From: Bacteroidota bacterium
GTDB lineage: Bacteria; Bacteroidota; Bacteroidia; Sphingobacteriales; Sphingobacteriaceae
Direction of reading: 5' to 3'
Length of the DNA: 64,000 nucleotides
NCBI GenBank assembly: GCA_023450085.1
Contig: JAEXHI010000025.1
Location: 310,001 to 374,000, forward strand
The translations under genes and the position numbers were made by a program. The notes under the pieces are model-generated. The model worked only from the letters and a program-made list of their open reading frames with translations. It was not told the DNA's origin and did no database searches. Positions 15,015-24,496 of this stretch are shown piece by piece (the stretch's first letter is position 1; every line of letters starts with the position of its first letter).

Positions 15015-15092
15015 ATGCTTATTCTATTCATTATTTCCGTAGCGGTATTCGCATACATGTTATACGTACTGCTCTATCCCGAAAAATTCTAA
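15015..15092 (+). CDS. kdpF: K+-transporting ATPase subunit KdpF
   Basis: The 25-residue peptide has one membrane helix (LILFIISVAVFAYMLYVLL) and the end YPEKF, the typical KdpF form in this phylum (helix, then L..PE.F). KdpF is a small peptide that stabilises the KdpFABC complex in the inner membrane. It starts 3 bases after the 28-codon ORF and ends 3 bases before the kdpA ATG, so the four kdp genes are tightly packed. Confidence 0.85.
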   Translation: MLILFIISVAVFAYMLYVLLYPEKF

Positions 15093-15095
15093 ATC

Positions 15096-16814
15096 ATGCA
15101 AACCGAAATCTTAGGCATCATAGCCACCTTTGCCCTTACGCTACTCATTGGCATCCCATTGGGAAGCTACATTGCAAAGGTATTTGCGGACCAACGCGTA
15201 TGGACAAACGTGCTGGCACCCCTTGAAAAATTCATCTATAAACTCTCCGGCATCAATCCAGCGGAACAAATGGATTGGAAGCAACACCTTAAAGCCATGC
15301 TTACCATTAATGCACTTTGGTTGGTGTATGGCTTTTTTGTCTTGATCAATCAAGATAAACTCCCGCTTAACCCTGATGGCAATCCTGGCATGTCGCCACA
15401 CTTAGCTTTCAATACCATTATCAGCTTTGTGGTGAACTGTAACTTACAGCACTATAGTGGCGAAAGTGGCGTGAGCTATTTGGTGCAGCACTTTATCCTC
15501 ATGTTTCTGCATTTTGTTTCCGCTGCAACAGGTATGGCCATTGCCATCTCTTTCTTTAAAGCCTTTAAAGAAAAAACCACCACTAAGCTGGGCAACTTTT
15601 GGCAACACTTTACGCTATCCATTACCCGAATATTATTACCAATAGCTGTAGTGGTTGCCCTTATATTGGCATTTAATGGCGTTCCTGCTTCTTACGAAGG
15701 GAAAGACCAAATCGTGAGTTTACAAGGCGATAGCGTGTCGGTAAGCAGAGGCCCCGCAGCGCCAATGGTGGCCATTAAACATTTGGGAACTAACGGAGGG
15801 GGTTGGTTTGGTGCGAACTCGGCCCATCCGTTAGAAAACCCTAATTACCTTACCAACATGACCGAGGCTATTGCGCAAATGATTATCCCTATTGCTATGG
15901 TGATTGCTTTTGGTTTGTTCATTGGCCGTAAAAAACTGGCTTGGTCTATTTTTGGCGTCATGACGGTAGGTTTCCTGCTCCTTCTGCTCCCTACCCTACA
16001 AAGCGAACTGGGCGGAAATCCTAACCTCACCAAAATGGGCATTTCCCAAACTACAGGTGCGATGGAAGGGAAAGAAGTACGCTTTGGTCCTGCTGCCAGT
16101 GCCTATTGGAGCACCATTACCACGGTAGTAAGTACAGGTTCGGTCAATAGCATGCACGACAGCGCCATGCCGCTCACTGGTTTATACCAATTATTAGCCA
16201 TGATGATCAATGCCATTTACGGTGGTTGTGGGGTTGGCTTGCTCAACTATTTTGTTTACCTCGTAATTGCCGTATTTATTGCCGGACTGATGGTGGGCAG
16301 AACGCCCGAGTTTTTGGGTCACAAGCTAGAAGCCAGAGAAGTGAAAATTGCCGCCCTGGTTACTTTGATCAGTCCCTTTTTAATCATGTGTGGTACCGCC
16401 TTGGCAGCATATACTTTCACCCAATACGGACAAGCTCCTTGGGAAGTCGCTCCTTCGGCATGGCTTAATAACCCTAGCTTTCATGGTTTTTCTGAAATGC
16501 TCTATGAAGTCACTTCGTCTAATGCCAACAATGGCTCTGGCTTTGAAGGTTTGGGCGACAACAATACCTTTTGGAATGTACTTACGGGCTTTGTATTATT
16601 ATTTGGTCGCTTTATCCCCATCATTGGTCCTTTAGCCATTGCGGGTTTGCTAGCCAAGAAAAAATACATTCCTGAAAGTGCGGGCACCTTGCAAATAGAC
16701 ACCAAAACTTTTGCACTCATGACCTTCACCATTATTGTGATCCTCAACGCCCTTTCTTATTTCCCTGCATTGGCCTTAGGCCCTATTGCAGAATACTTTA
16801 CCATGATCAAATAA
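15096..16814 (+). CDS. kdpA: K+-transporting ATPase subunit KdpA (channel-like subunit)
   Basis: The 572-residue polytopic membrane protein belongs to the KdpA/SKT superfamily. It shows the selectivity-filter regions in order: NCNLQHYSGESG (about residue 115), TNGGGWFGANSAHP (about 230), and a later TSNANNGSGFEG (about 470). Length is normal. KdpA binds and conducts K+; ATP hydrolysis in KdpB drives uptake at low external K+. It lies between kdpF and kdpB with 3-4 base gaps and is controlled by the sigma-54 promoter upstream of the operon. Confidence 0.97.
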   Translation: MQTEILGIIATFALTLLIGIPLGSYIAKVFADQRVWTNVLAPLEKFIYKLSGINPAEQMDWKQHLKAMLTINALWLVYGFFVLINQDKLPLNPDGNPGMSPHLAFNTIISFVVNCNLQHYSGESGVSYLVQHFILMFLHFVSAATGMAIAISFFKAFKEKTTTKLGNFWQHFTLSITRILLPIAVVVALILAFNGVPASYEGKDQIVSLQGDSVSVSRGPAAPMVAIKHLGTNGGGWFGANSAHPLENPNYLTNMTEAIAQMIIPIAMVIAFGLFIGRKKLAWSIFGVMTVGFLLLLLPTLQSELGGNPNLTKMGISQTTGAMEGKEVRFGPAASAYWSTITTVVSTGSVNSMHDSAMPLTGLYQLLAMMINAIYGGCGVGLLNYFVYLVIAVFIAGLMVGRTPEFLGHKLEAREVKIAALVTLISPFLIMCGTALAAYTFTQYGQAPWEVAPSAWLNNPSFHGFSEMLYEVTSSNANNGSGFEGLGDNNTFWNVLTGFVLLFGRFIPIIGPLAIAGLLAKKKYIPESAGTLQIDTKTFALMTFTIIVILNALSYFPALALGPIAEYFTMIK

Positions 16815-16818
16815 AACG

Positions 16819-18852
16819 ATGGAACATCAATCTTCACGACTATTAAATGCTAGCCTAGTTAGCGTAGCCGTTAAACAATCTTTTGTAAAACTTAACCCGC
16901 TCACCATGGTGAAAAACCCAGTGATGTTTACCGTTGAAATTGGTACCATCATTATGGCAGGGGTAAGTATATACAGTTTAAATAACAGTTCTCAAGGCAG
17001 CTTTGCCTATAACCTTTGTGTATTTATAGTGCTTTTTGCTACCCTGTTATTTGCCAATTTTGCGGAAGCGATTGCCGAAGCCCGTGGTAAAGCACAGGCA
17101 GATAGTTTACGTAAAACAAGGGAAGAGACCCCTGCACGTTTGTTTTTAGCCGATGGAAGCATTAAAGCCATTTCCAGTAATGCCCTCCAAAAGGATGATA
17201 TTTTTATCTGCGATGCAGGAGAGATTATCCCTACGGATGGTGAAATTATAGAAGGTATTGCTACCATCGACGAAAGTGCCATTACTGGTGAGTCGGCTCC
17301 TGTAATCAGGGAAGCTGGGGGCGATAAATCTTCGGTAACTGGAGGTACAAAAGTACTTTCAGATCAGATTAAAGTGAAAGTAACCGCTCAACCTGGCGAG
17401 AGCTTTCTGGATAAAATGATTGCCTTAGTGGAAGGTGCCTCTAGACAAAAAACACCTAATGAAATTGCCCTTACCATCCTTTTAGCCAGCTTCACCCTCA
17501 TTTTCATTATTGTTTGCGTGACCTTAAAACCCTTTGCCAGCTATGCACAAACACCCATCACCATTGCGGCTCTCATTGCGCTGTTTGTATGTCTAATTCC
17601 TACCACTATTGGCGGACTACTTTCGGCTATTGGTATTGCGGGAATGGACAGGGCCTTACGTGCCAATGTGATTACCAAATCGGGCAAGGCCGTGGAAACT
17701 GCTGGCGATATTGATGTATTGCTTTTAGACAAAACAGGTACCATTACCATTGGCAATAGGAAAGCTACCGCATTTTATCCGATACCAGAGGTAGATGAAC
17801 TGGAATTCATCAGGTTAGCTGCCTTAGCCTCCCTGGCCGACCAAACGCCAGAAGGGAAATCAATTTTGGAACTGGCACAAAACGCCTATCCTAATTTGGT
17901 ATTAACCCCGCCTAGTCATGCGACTTTCATTGCCTTTACTGCCGAAACACGTTCTAGCGGGATTGACACTGCCGATGGGCTAAGCATTAGAAAAGGTTCT
18001 TTTGATGCCATGAAACTCTTTGCCCAGAAGCACCACTTTGAAATGCCATCAGCATTAATTGTTCAGGTAAAACACATTGCCGAAAATGGCGGTACGCCTT
18101 TAGTATTAAGCAGGAACCATCAGCCTTTAGGCGTAATAGAATTACAGGACATCATTAAACCTGGCATTAGCGAACGTTTTGAGCGCCTACGTAAAATGGG
18201 GGTTAAAACCGTAATGGTTACAGGCGACAATCCTTTAACGGCTAAATACATTGCTCAAAAAGCTGGGGTAGATGATTTTATTGCCGAGGCAAAGCCTGAG
18301 GATAAGATGAACTACATTAAAGCCGAACAACAAACAGGCAAGCTGGTAGCCATGATGGGAGACGGGACCAACGATGCACCTGCCTTGGCACAGGCAGATG
18401 TGGGTGTAGCCATGAACAGCGGTACCCAAGCGGCTAAAGAAGCAGGTAACATGGTGGATTTGGATAACGACCCTACCAAGCTGATTGAAATTGTAGAAAT
18501 AGGTAAACAACTACTGATCACCAGAGGTACTTTAACCACTTTTTCTATTGCCAACGATGTAGCCAAGTATTTTGCCATTGTTCCAGCACTCTTTATTGCG
18601 GCTATTCCCGCTTTGCGGGGCTTGAACATCATGGGCCTTAAAAGTCCAGAAAGCGCCATCCTTTCGGCAGTGATTTTCAATGCCATCATTATTCCACTAC
18701 TTATTCCATTGGCCCTAAAAGGAGTTGCCTACAAACCTATTGGAGCCAGCGCATTGCTACGCCGTAACCTATTTATTTATGGCTTGGGTGGTATTGTAGC
18801 CCCTTTTGTAGGCATTAAATTAATTGATTTATGTATCGGCTTGTTCCTATAG
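16819..18852 (+). CDS. kdpB: K+-transporting ATPase subunit KdpB (P-type ATPase)
   Basis: The 677-residue P-type ATPase has the actuator motif ITGESAP (about 155), the CLIPTTIGG membrane segment (about 257), and phosphorylation site DKTGTIT with D304. The nucleotide and hinge motifs include MVTGDNPLTA and MMGDGTNDAPALA. These are the defining class IA features. It hydrolyses ATP to power K+ uptake through KdpA. Length and motif order are normal. The TGES Ser is the residue that is phosphorylated for inhibition in E. coli, so such control is possible here. It sits 4 bases after kdpA. Confidence 0.97.
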   Translation: MEHQSSRLLNASLVSVAVKQSFVKLNPLTMVKNPVMFTVEIGTIIMAGVSIYSLNNSSQGSFAYNLCVFIVLFATLLFANFAEAIAEARGKAQADSLRKTREETPARLFLADGSIKAISSNALQKDDIFICDAGEIIPTDGEIIEGIATIDESAITGESAPVIREAGGDKSSVTGGTKVLSDQIKVKVTAQPGESFLDKMIALVEGASRQKTPNEIALTILLASFTLIFIIVCVTLKPFASYAQTPITIAALIALFVCLIPTTIGGLLSAIGIAGMDRALRANVITKSGKAVETAGDIDVLLLDKTGTITIGNRKATAFYPIPEVDELEFIRLAALASLADQTPEGKSILELAQNAYPNLVLTPPSHATFIAFTAETRSSGIDTADGLSIRKGSFDAMKLFAQKHHFEMPSALIVQVKHIAENGGTPLVLSRNHQPLGVIELQDIIKPGISERFERLRKMGVKTVMVTGDNPLTAKYIAQKAGVDDFIAEAKPEDKMNYIKAEQQTGKLVAMMGDGTNDAPALAQADVGVAMNSGTQAAKEAGNMVDLDNDPTKLIEIVEIGKQLLITRGTLTTFSIANDVAKYFAIVPALFIAAIPALRGLNIMGLKSPESAILSAVIFNAIIIPLLIPLALKGVAYKPIGASALLRRNLFIYGLGGIVAPFVGIKLIDLCIGLFL

Positions 18853-18870
18853 CCTCTCATTTTTAGTAAC

Positions 18871-19437
18871 ATGAAAAAGTATTTGTTTCCATCCATACGC
18901 ATTACACTGGTATTTACAGTCATCTTATGTGTACTCTATCCGCTCTTTATCAGCTTTGCTGCCAAATTAAGCAAAGGACAAGGTAGCGGCGAAAAACTTG
19001 AACTCAATGGCAAAGTAGTGGGCTATAAACAACTTGGACAATCATTCACTAAACCTCAATACTTTTGGGGCCGCCCTTCAGCAGTGAATTATAATGCTGC
19101 TGGCTCTGGAGGTTCAAACAAAGGTCCAACCAATGCCGACTATCTCAAAGAAGTGAACAACAGGATCGACACCCTGTTAAAATACCACAATGGTCTACAA
19201 AAAAGCGATATTCCCGCAGAATTGATTACCGCTTCAGGCAGTGGCCTTGATCCTAATATCTCTGTTGAAGGCACTAAAATACAAGCCAAACGCATTGCTC
19301 AATACCATCAAATCCCTTTATCAAAGGTGATGAAACTCATTGACACCCAAACCGAGCAACCCCTGCTTGGCCTATTTGGTCCCTCAAAAATTAATGTGCT
19401 TTCCTTAAACATTGCACTAGATCAACTTAATAAATAA
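18871..19437 (+). CDS. kdpC: K+-transporting ATPase subunit KdpC
   Basis: The 188-residue protein has one N-terminal membrane helix (about 10-28) and a periplasmic domain with QSFTKPQYFWGRPSAVNYN, ASGSGLDPNIS and the end LNVLSLNIALDQL-like segment, all KdpC hallmarks. It stabilises KdpB and helps couple it to KdpA. It is the last gene of kdpFABC; an exact 20-base palindrome and inverted repeat K follow. Confidence 0.95.
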   Translation: MKKYLFPSIRITLVFTVILCVLYPLFISFAAKLSKGQGSGEKLELNGKVVGYKQLGQSFTKPQYFWGRPSAVNYNAAGSGGSNKGPTNADYLKEVNNRIDTLLKYHNGLQKSDIPAELITASGSGLDPNISVEGTKIQAKRIAQYHQIPLSKVMKLIDTQTEQPLLGLFGPSKINVLSLNIALDQLNK

Positions 19438-19449
19438 GAGAAATGACAA

Positions 19450-19469
19450 CATATCAAATATTTGATATG
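19450..19469. promoter_or_regulatory. Exact 20-base palindrome after kdpC
   Basis: CATATCAAATATTTGATATG is fully self-complementary without a loop and has no T-run. It therefore looks more like a dimeric protein-binding site than a terminator. It is 180 bases before the porin start. Confidence 0.45.
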
Positions 19470-19488
19470 ATAACTAGTTGAAATACCC

Positions 19489-19540
19489 CTATGTGTCTAT
19501 GTGGTTATCTAATCTATAAATGAACCACATAGACACATAG
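19489..19540. repeat. Inverted repeat K, copy 2
   Basis: The 18-base arms at 19489-19506 and 19523-19540 are identical to those of 14638-14717, with a shorter loop of 16 bases. It lies between kdpC and the porin gene. Confidence 0.85.
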
Positions 19541-19647
19541 CAACTCAACAACATTAATAAAATGCAACGGGTTAACCTATGCTGTGGCGACCAAACCATG
19601 CATAGCAGCAATAAACAGTCTCTTATCCCCAATTTAAAATAACCATC

Positions 19648-20715
19648 ATGAAAAAAATACTTTTCTCAGCAGCAACCCTATTATTAGTCCAATACTCTTT
19701 TGCCCAAAATAACAACCCTCTAACCCTATCAGGCTATATTGAAACCTATTACACTTACGACTTTAACCAACCCAGCAATAACCAACGCCCAAGTTTTATT
19801 TACAGCCATAACCGCCATAACGAAGTAAACCTTAACCTCGCTTTTATCAAGGCCAATTACCAAACCGAACAAGTTAGGGCTAACCTCGCCATAGCCTTAG
19901 GCACCTACATGACCGCCAATTATACCGCAGAACCAGATGTGATGAAAAATGCCTACGAAGCCAATGCAGGGGTTAAGCTCTCCAAAACCGCTAACCTTTG
20001 GCTAGATGCTGGGGTATTCAGTTCGCACATTGGTTTCGAAAGCGCCATTTCCAAAGACTGCTGGGTACTTACGCGAAACATTGTTTCTGAAAACACACCT
20101 TATTTTGAAACAGGTGCCAAGTTGAGCTATACTACCGATGATCAGAAATTTAGTGCTACCCTATTATACCTCAATGGATGGCAGCGCATTAAACGGGCAG
20201 ATAGTCAATCGAAACCTGCAGGGGGTTTACAATTGAACTTTAAAGCGAGCGACAAAATCACTTTGAACTATAGCAGTTATCTGGGTTATGAAGGCCAAAA
20301 TGCCGTACGCACTCAACGATTTTATCACAACTTGTATGGTGTTTTTCAGTTAAGCAATCAGTTTGGCATTACCGCAGGTATTGATTATGGTACACAGCAA
20401 ATAGCCAAAGGCAGTAGCGAAAAGAAAGAAATACTTGCTCCAGTAATCATTGCCAGATATACCTTCTCGCCTACTTGGGCACTGGCAGGAAGATATGAAT
20501 ACTATAAAGACAAGCAAGCGATGATTGTTACAGGCATCAGTCCTGATGGCTTTAAAGTAAACGGCTATTCTTTGAATATCTATTACAATCCCTTTAAACA
20601 AGCATTACTGCGTTTAGAAGGCAAAGTATATCAAGGCGATAAACAATTTATCAGAAACAACAACCCTGTAGATTACAACGCCAGTATCACCACCAGTTTA
20701 GCCATTTCATTTTAA
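19648..20715 (+). CDS. Outer-membrane beta-barrel porin (BBP2/DUF1597-like)
   Basis: The 355-residue protein has a signal peptide (1-19, cut after SFA). Alternating strands ending in aromatic residues fill the rest: LSGYIETYYTYDF at the start of the barrel, and a final strand SITTSLAISF ending in Phe as needed for outer-membrane insertion. This layout matches the OmpL-like porin-2 family often found in Bacteroidota kdp loci. It presumably lets K+ or other ions cross the outer membrane. It ends 4 bases before the KdpD-like gene, so porin, sensor and kinase form one unit. Confidence 0.8.
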   Translation: MKKILFSAATLLLVQYSFAQNNNPLTLSGYIETYYTYDFNQPSNNQRPSFIYSHNRHNEVNLNLAFIKANYQTEQVRANLAIALGTYMTANYTAEPDVMKNAYEANAGVKLSKTANLWLDAGVFSSHIGFESAISKDCWVLTRNIVSENTPYFETGAKLSYTTDDQKFSATLLYLNGWQRIKRADSQSKPAGGLQLNFKASDKITLNYSSYLGYEGQNAVRTQRFYHNLYGVFQLSNQFGITAGIDYGTQQIAKGSSEKKEILAPVIIARYTFSPTWALAGRYEYYKDKQAMIVTGISPDGFKVNGYSLNIYYNPFKQALLRLEGKVYQGDKQFIRNNNPVDYNASITTSLAISF

Positions 20716-20719
20716 AAAC

Positions 20720-21838
20720 ATGTCAACAAATTCTCCATCCCACACTCATTTCCTTGAGCTACTGCAAAAATCAAAGCGTGGCCATCTCAAGATTTACTTG
20801 GGCATGAGCGCTGGCGTGGGGAAAACCTATCGGATGCTGCAAGAAGCTCATAGCCTATTGCAGCATCATATTGATGTACAAATTGCCTATGTTGAAACCC
20901 ATGACCGTACAGAAACAGAAGCTTTGGTAAAAGGCTTGCCACTCATTCCTCGTACCCAATTGTTTCATAAAGGCAAGGGCTTAGAAGAATTAGACTTACA
21001 AGCGGTATTGATCAGACATCCCGAAGTGGTAGTGGTTGATGAATTGGCACACCATAACATTCCAGGGAGCAAAAACGAAAAGCGCTGGCAAGATGTGGTT
21101 GATATTTTAAATGCTGGAATATCGGTGATTACTGCCGTGAACATCCAACATTTGGATAGCCTAAACGAAAGGATGCTGCAAATCAGTGGCATTACCATTA
21201 CGGAAACCATCCCCGATCAATTACTTAAAATAGCTGATGAAGTCGTGAACATTGATTTAAGTGTAGATGAACTGATTGACAGACTTAAAGCAGGAAAAAT
21301 TTACAAGGAAGATAAAATTAATAGGGCTTTGGATCATTTCTTTAAAAAGGAAACCATTATACAGCTCCGCGAACAGGCTTTAAGTACCGTAGCTTCCTAT
21401 TTAGATCAAAAAATTACACAAAGGCATTTGGGCAATGTAAGGCAGGAACGCTTTTTAGCTTGTATCTCTTCCAACTGGAAAACCGCACAATTCATTATTC
21501 GTAAAACCGCTAAACTGGCCAATTACTATCGCTCGCCATGGATGGTGCTGTATGTACAAACGGAAAGCGAACAGCTCAGTAAAATTGCCTTAGATAAACA
21601 GCGACATCTCATCAATAATTTTAAACTCGCTACAGAACTAGGTGCCGAAGTGATGAAGGTTAAGAGCAATCAGGTGGCACAAGCCATTATTGAGGTTGTA
21701 AACGAAAAGAAAATTACCACACTGTGCATAGGCAAGCCACATTTCCATTGGTTCAACCTCATTACCCGTCGCTATCTTTTAAATAAATTATTAAAAAACA
21801 TCGCCAACCGAAGTATCGATTTGGTAATTTTATCCTAA
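20720..21838 (+). CDS. KdpD N-terminal sensor + universal-stress domain protein without kinase
   Basis: The 372-residue protein equals the cytoplasmic N-terminal part of KdpD. It has KIYLGMSAGVGKT with Walker A (29-36), VETHDRTETEAL, a Walker-B-like VVVDELAHHN near 110, then a USP-like domain (about 245-372). It lacks KdpD's four membrane helices, the GAF domain and the histidine kinase. The missing output is supplied by the next gene, 10 bases downstream. This truncated KdpD plus separate kinase is a recurring Bacteroidota arrangement (family knowledge). It likely senses K+ status or turgor-related signals for the kinase; direct contact is inferred. Confidence 0.88.
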   Translation: MSTNSPSHTHFLELLQKSKRGHLKIYLGMSAGVGKTYRMLQEAHSLLQHHIDVQIAYVETHDRTETEALVKGLPLIPRTQLFHKGKGLEELDLQAVLIRHPEVVVVDELAHHNIPGSKNEKRWQDVVDILNAGISVITAVNIQHLDSLNERMLQISGITITETIPDQLLKIADEVVNIDLSVDELIDRLKAGKIYKEDKINRALDHFFKKETIIQLREQALSTVASYLDQKITQRHLGNVRQERFLACISSNWKTAQFIIRKTAKLANYYRSPWMVLYVQTESEQLSKIALDKQRHLINNFKLATELGAEVMKVKSNQVAQAIIEVVNEKKITTLCIGKPHFHWFNLITRRYLLNKLLKNIANRSIDLVILS

Positions 21839-21848
21839 TTCAAACGCC

Positions 21849-23576
21849 ATGAAGCTTAAAACAAAACTCAGGTTGGGCATTGGTTTCCTTTTTATCATCT
21901 TGATATTATTTGGCGCCATTTCCCTGTATCAAATCAACCGCATTTCTGAAAGTGCCGCATTGATTTTAAAAGACAACAACCACTCCCTACAATATGCCAA
22001 GGCCATGCGCCTGCTCATTGATAAGGATAGTTTGAAGAGCGATGCTTCTAAAACGGCGTTTGCAAAACTACTCAGCCAAGAAAGGCAAAATATTACCGAA
22101 ACAGGCGAAGGTAATGCTGTGGCTGAATTGGAAAAAGCTTATGGCCGCTTACAGCGACAAACCAATGCCAACGAACTGGCAAACATTAAAGCTGCTATTT
22201 ATCAGATAGAAGACCTGAATATGCAGGCCATTGTAAGTAAAAGTCAACAATCGGAGAAAACCGTAGCGCAATCTACCTTATACCTTGGTTTAGCGTCCTT
22301 CATTTTCTTTCTTATTCTGTTCACCTTCATTGTGAGCTTTCCAGGATTCATTGCCAATCCGCTAGCCCAACTGTTAGAAGGGATCAAGGAAATTTCCTTA
22401 AAGAACTATAAGCAGCGCTTGCATATTAAGGGTACCGACGAATTTACGCAACTGGCTTCTGCTTTTAACGACATGGCCAAAAAGCTAGATCAATGGGAAA
22501 ACAGCAATGTGGCCAAGCTTAAATCAGAAAAACTACGGATAGAGACCATTATTGAACAAATGCAGGATGCCGTAGTAGGGATTGATGAAAAAGGAACCAT
22601 CATCTTTTTAAATAAGTTAGCTAGCGAATTATTGAACATTGAGGCAAGTTTAATGCTGGGTAAAAATGTAGCGGAAGTGACCAAGCAAAATTCTTTGATG
22701 AAAACCATTATCGAGAAAAAGGATAGCGCCCTCCTACAGATTGTGATGAACCAAAAACCACAGTTCTTTAGCGTAGAGCGTAACGACATTACCATTCCTG
22801 AAACGCTTGGGGAAGACAATGATATCGCCTTTACAGAAAAAACCGCTGGCAAGGTGTTTATCTTAAAAAACGTGACCGATTTTAAGGAACTAGATCAAGC
22901 CAAGACAAATTTCATGGCCACCATTTCGCATGAGCTTAAAACGCCCATATCTTCTATTAAAATGAGCCTAAAATTACTGGAAGATACTCGTGTAGGTCCG
23001 TTAAACCAAGAGCAACATCACATGATCAACCATATTAATGATGATGCCAATAGGTTACTCAAGATAACGGGTGAACTGCTAGACCTTGCCCAAGTAGAAA
23101 CGGGCAACATTAAGCTCAACATCCAACAAAGTGATGCCAAACAGATATTAGATTATGCCTTAAATGCTGTAAAATTACAAATGCAGCAGAAGCAGATTGC
23201 CGTAAAATTAGCTGTTCCAGAGCAATTGCCTACTTTAAATGCCGATCAGGAAAAATCTGCTTGGGTACTGGTTAATTTCCTTAGTAATGCCATTAGGTAT
23301 AGTGGAACTAACTCCAACATCGATATTACTTTAAAGGAAGTGGAACACATGCTAGTTTTCAGTGTCCGCGATTACGGAAAAGGCATAGAAGCACAATATA
23401 AAAATGAATTGTTTAAACGCTATTTCCAAGTACCTACAGATGGGCAACATAAATCAGGTTCAGGACTTGGGTTAAGTATTTCTAAAGATTTCATTGAAGC
23501 GCAACAAGGAAAAATATGGGTAGAGAGTGAATTGGGCGAAGGCAGTACTTTCAGTTTTTCATTGCCTGTGGCTTAG
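21849..23576 (+). CDS. Sensor histidine kinase (HAMP-PAS-HisKA-HATPase), Kdp-associated
   Basis: The 575-residue protein has membrane helices at about 7-27 and 150-172 with a periplasmic helical region between. A HAMP segment, a PAS domain (about 220-340, GIDEKGTIIFLNK) and a HisKA box with ATISHELKTP (phospho-acceptor H361) follow. The ATPase has an N-box NFLSNAIRYS, G1 DYGKGI and G2 GSGLGLS. It completes the split KdpD: the upstream gene gives the K+ sensor, this one the kinase. The NtrC-class regulator at 12620-13954 is the probable receiver. It is last in the porin-sensor-kinase unit; a strong double hairpin follows. Confidence 0.9.
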   Translation: MKLKTKLRLGIGFLFIILILFGAISLYQINRISESAALILKDNNHSLQYAKAMRLLIDKDSLKSDASKTAFAKLLSQERQNITETGEGNAVAELEKAYGRLQRQTNANELANIKAAIYQIEDLNMQAIVSKSQQSEKTVAQSTLYLGLASFIFFLILFTFIVSFPGFIANPLAQLLEGIKEISLKNYKQRLHIKGTDEFTQLASAFNDMAKKLDQWENSNVAKLKSEKLRIETIIEQMQDAVVGIDEKGTIIFLNKLASELLNIEASLMLGKNVAEVTKQNSLMKTIIEKKDSALLQIVMNQKPQFFSVERNDITIPETLGEDNDIAFTEKTAGKVFILKNVTDFKELDQAKTNFMATISHELKTPISSIKMSLKLLEDTRVGPLNQEQHHMINHINDDANRLLKITGELLDLAQVETGNIKLNIQQSDAKQILDYALNAVKLQMQQKQIAVKLAVPEQLPTLNADQEKSAWVLVNFLSNAIRYSGTNSNIDITLKEVEHMLVFSVRDYGKGIEAQYKNELFKRYFQVPTDGQHKSGSGLGLSISKDFIEAQQGKIWVESELGEGSTFSFSLPVA

Positions 23577-23615
23577 TATTTAACTGAATTGTTTGATTAA
23601 ACTATTAAACTAAAC

Positions 23616-23708
23616 AACACCCCAGTCTTCGACCACCCCTCTGAAAGAGGGGAATTCATCACGCCATTCCCCTCTTTCAGAGGGGTGCCCAACGGGCGGG
23701 GTGTTTTT
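23616..23708 (+). terminator. Nested hairpin/terminator made of a GAGGGG-type repeat
   Basis: The inner arms CACCCCTCTGAAAGAGGGGAAT and the matching strand to 23687 enclose a ~10-base loop. Outer AACACCCC (23616-23623) pairs with GGGGTGTT, followed by a T-run (to 23708). It is a repeat family member that can end the kinase transcript. Confidence 0.7.
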
Positions 23709-23799
23709 ATGATCCTTTTTCTTCTCAACATATGTAAAGGATTTCTCGCTTTTTTAAAGATATGTTTGTCCTATCATTTGAAATCGTAAACCTTCTGAT

Positions 23800-24480
23800 A
23801 TGCTTAATTTAAAATCATTTCTATTGTTTTTCCTCATCATATTCGGGCTTTCAACAAATGCACATCTACCACTCGCTCAGGACAGTTACATCGTAACAAA
23901 AACTAACGACACCATATATGGCAAAATTAAAGTCAACATTTTTACGGGTAGTTTAAAATTAGTTACCGCCGACAGTACTTATCACATTGACCCCAATATT
24001 TACACCGCTTATTATTATGCCAAACATAAAGCCACTTATCGCAGCAAGGTACTTCCTAACCTTATCCCAGAAAAGCTGGCAAAAAAAATGTCCATTCCCC
24101 AAAAAGCCGATTGGCTAAGGTGTATTGAAGATGGAAGAATAACACTATACGAACTTAATAGCTACCTCTATGGACACACCCCTGATAATGCCTTAGGGAT
24201 CGCTACTACCTTTAGTTCAATTATTGCCACTGGAGGCATTCCAAATGCTAAATTTACCAATTGGTATATAGAAAAAAATGGAGCTCAACTGGTTCCTATT
24301 AAATACAACTCCTTTGCAAGTACTGGCAGCAAAACAAGGAAAGAACGCATTGCCTTACTGCAAGATATGCTAGCCGATAAAATATCAGCACAGCATTATA
24401 AAAACAAATCGTTTACATTTAAAAATGTACGTACGCTTGTTCGGTTGTACAACGAATTGACATTAAAAACTGCACTTTGA
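23800..24480 (+). CDS. Secreted protein of unknown function (YIVTKTNDTIYGKIK type)
   Basis: The 226-residue protein has a signal peptide (about 1-26). The mature start DSYIVTKTNDTIYGKIK is a pattern I know from many uncharacterised secreted Bacteroidota proteins of 150-250 residues. It is followed by a beta-rich stretch and a helical, basic C-terminus (KTRKERIALLQDMLADK). No catalytic motif is seen. It lies alone downstream of the kdp locus after the double hairpin, with no obvious link to it. Confidence 0.65.
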   Translation: MLNLKSFLLFFLIIFGLSTNAHLPLAQDSYIVTKTNDTIYGKIKVNIFTGSLKLVTADSTYHIDPNIYTAYYYAKHKATYRSKVLPNLIPEKLAKKMSIPQKADWLRCIEDGRITLYELNSYLYGHTPDNALGIATTFSSIIATGGIPNAKFTNWYIEKNGAQLVPIKYNSFASTGSKTRKERIALLQDMLADKISAQHYKNKSFTFKNVRTLVRLYNELTLKTAL

Positions 24481-24496
24481 AGATTTAAAACGCTTT

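Noticed and set aside
19590..19612. GTGGCG..ATGCA before the porin as a second sigma-54 promoter
   Set aside because: The spacing between GG and GC is 12 bases, not the required 10.
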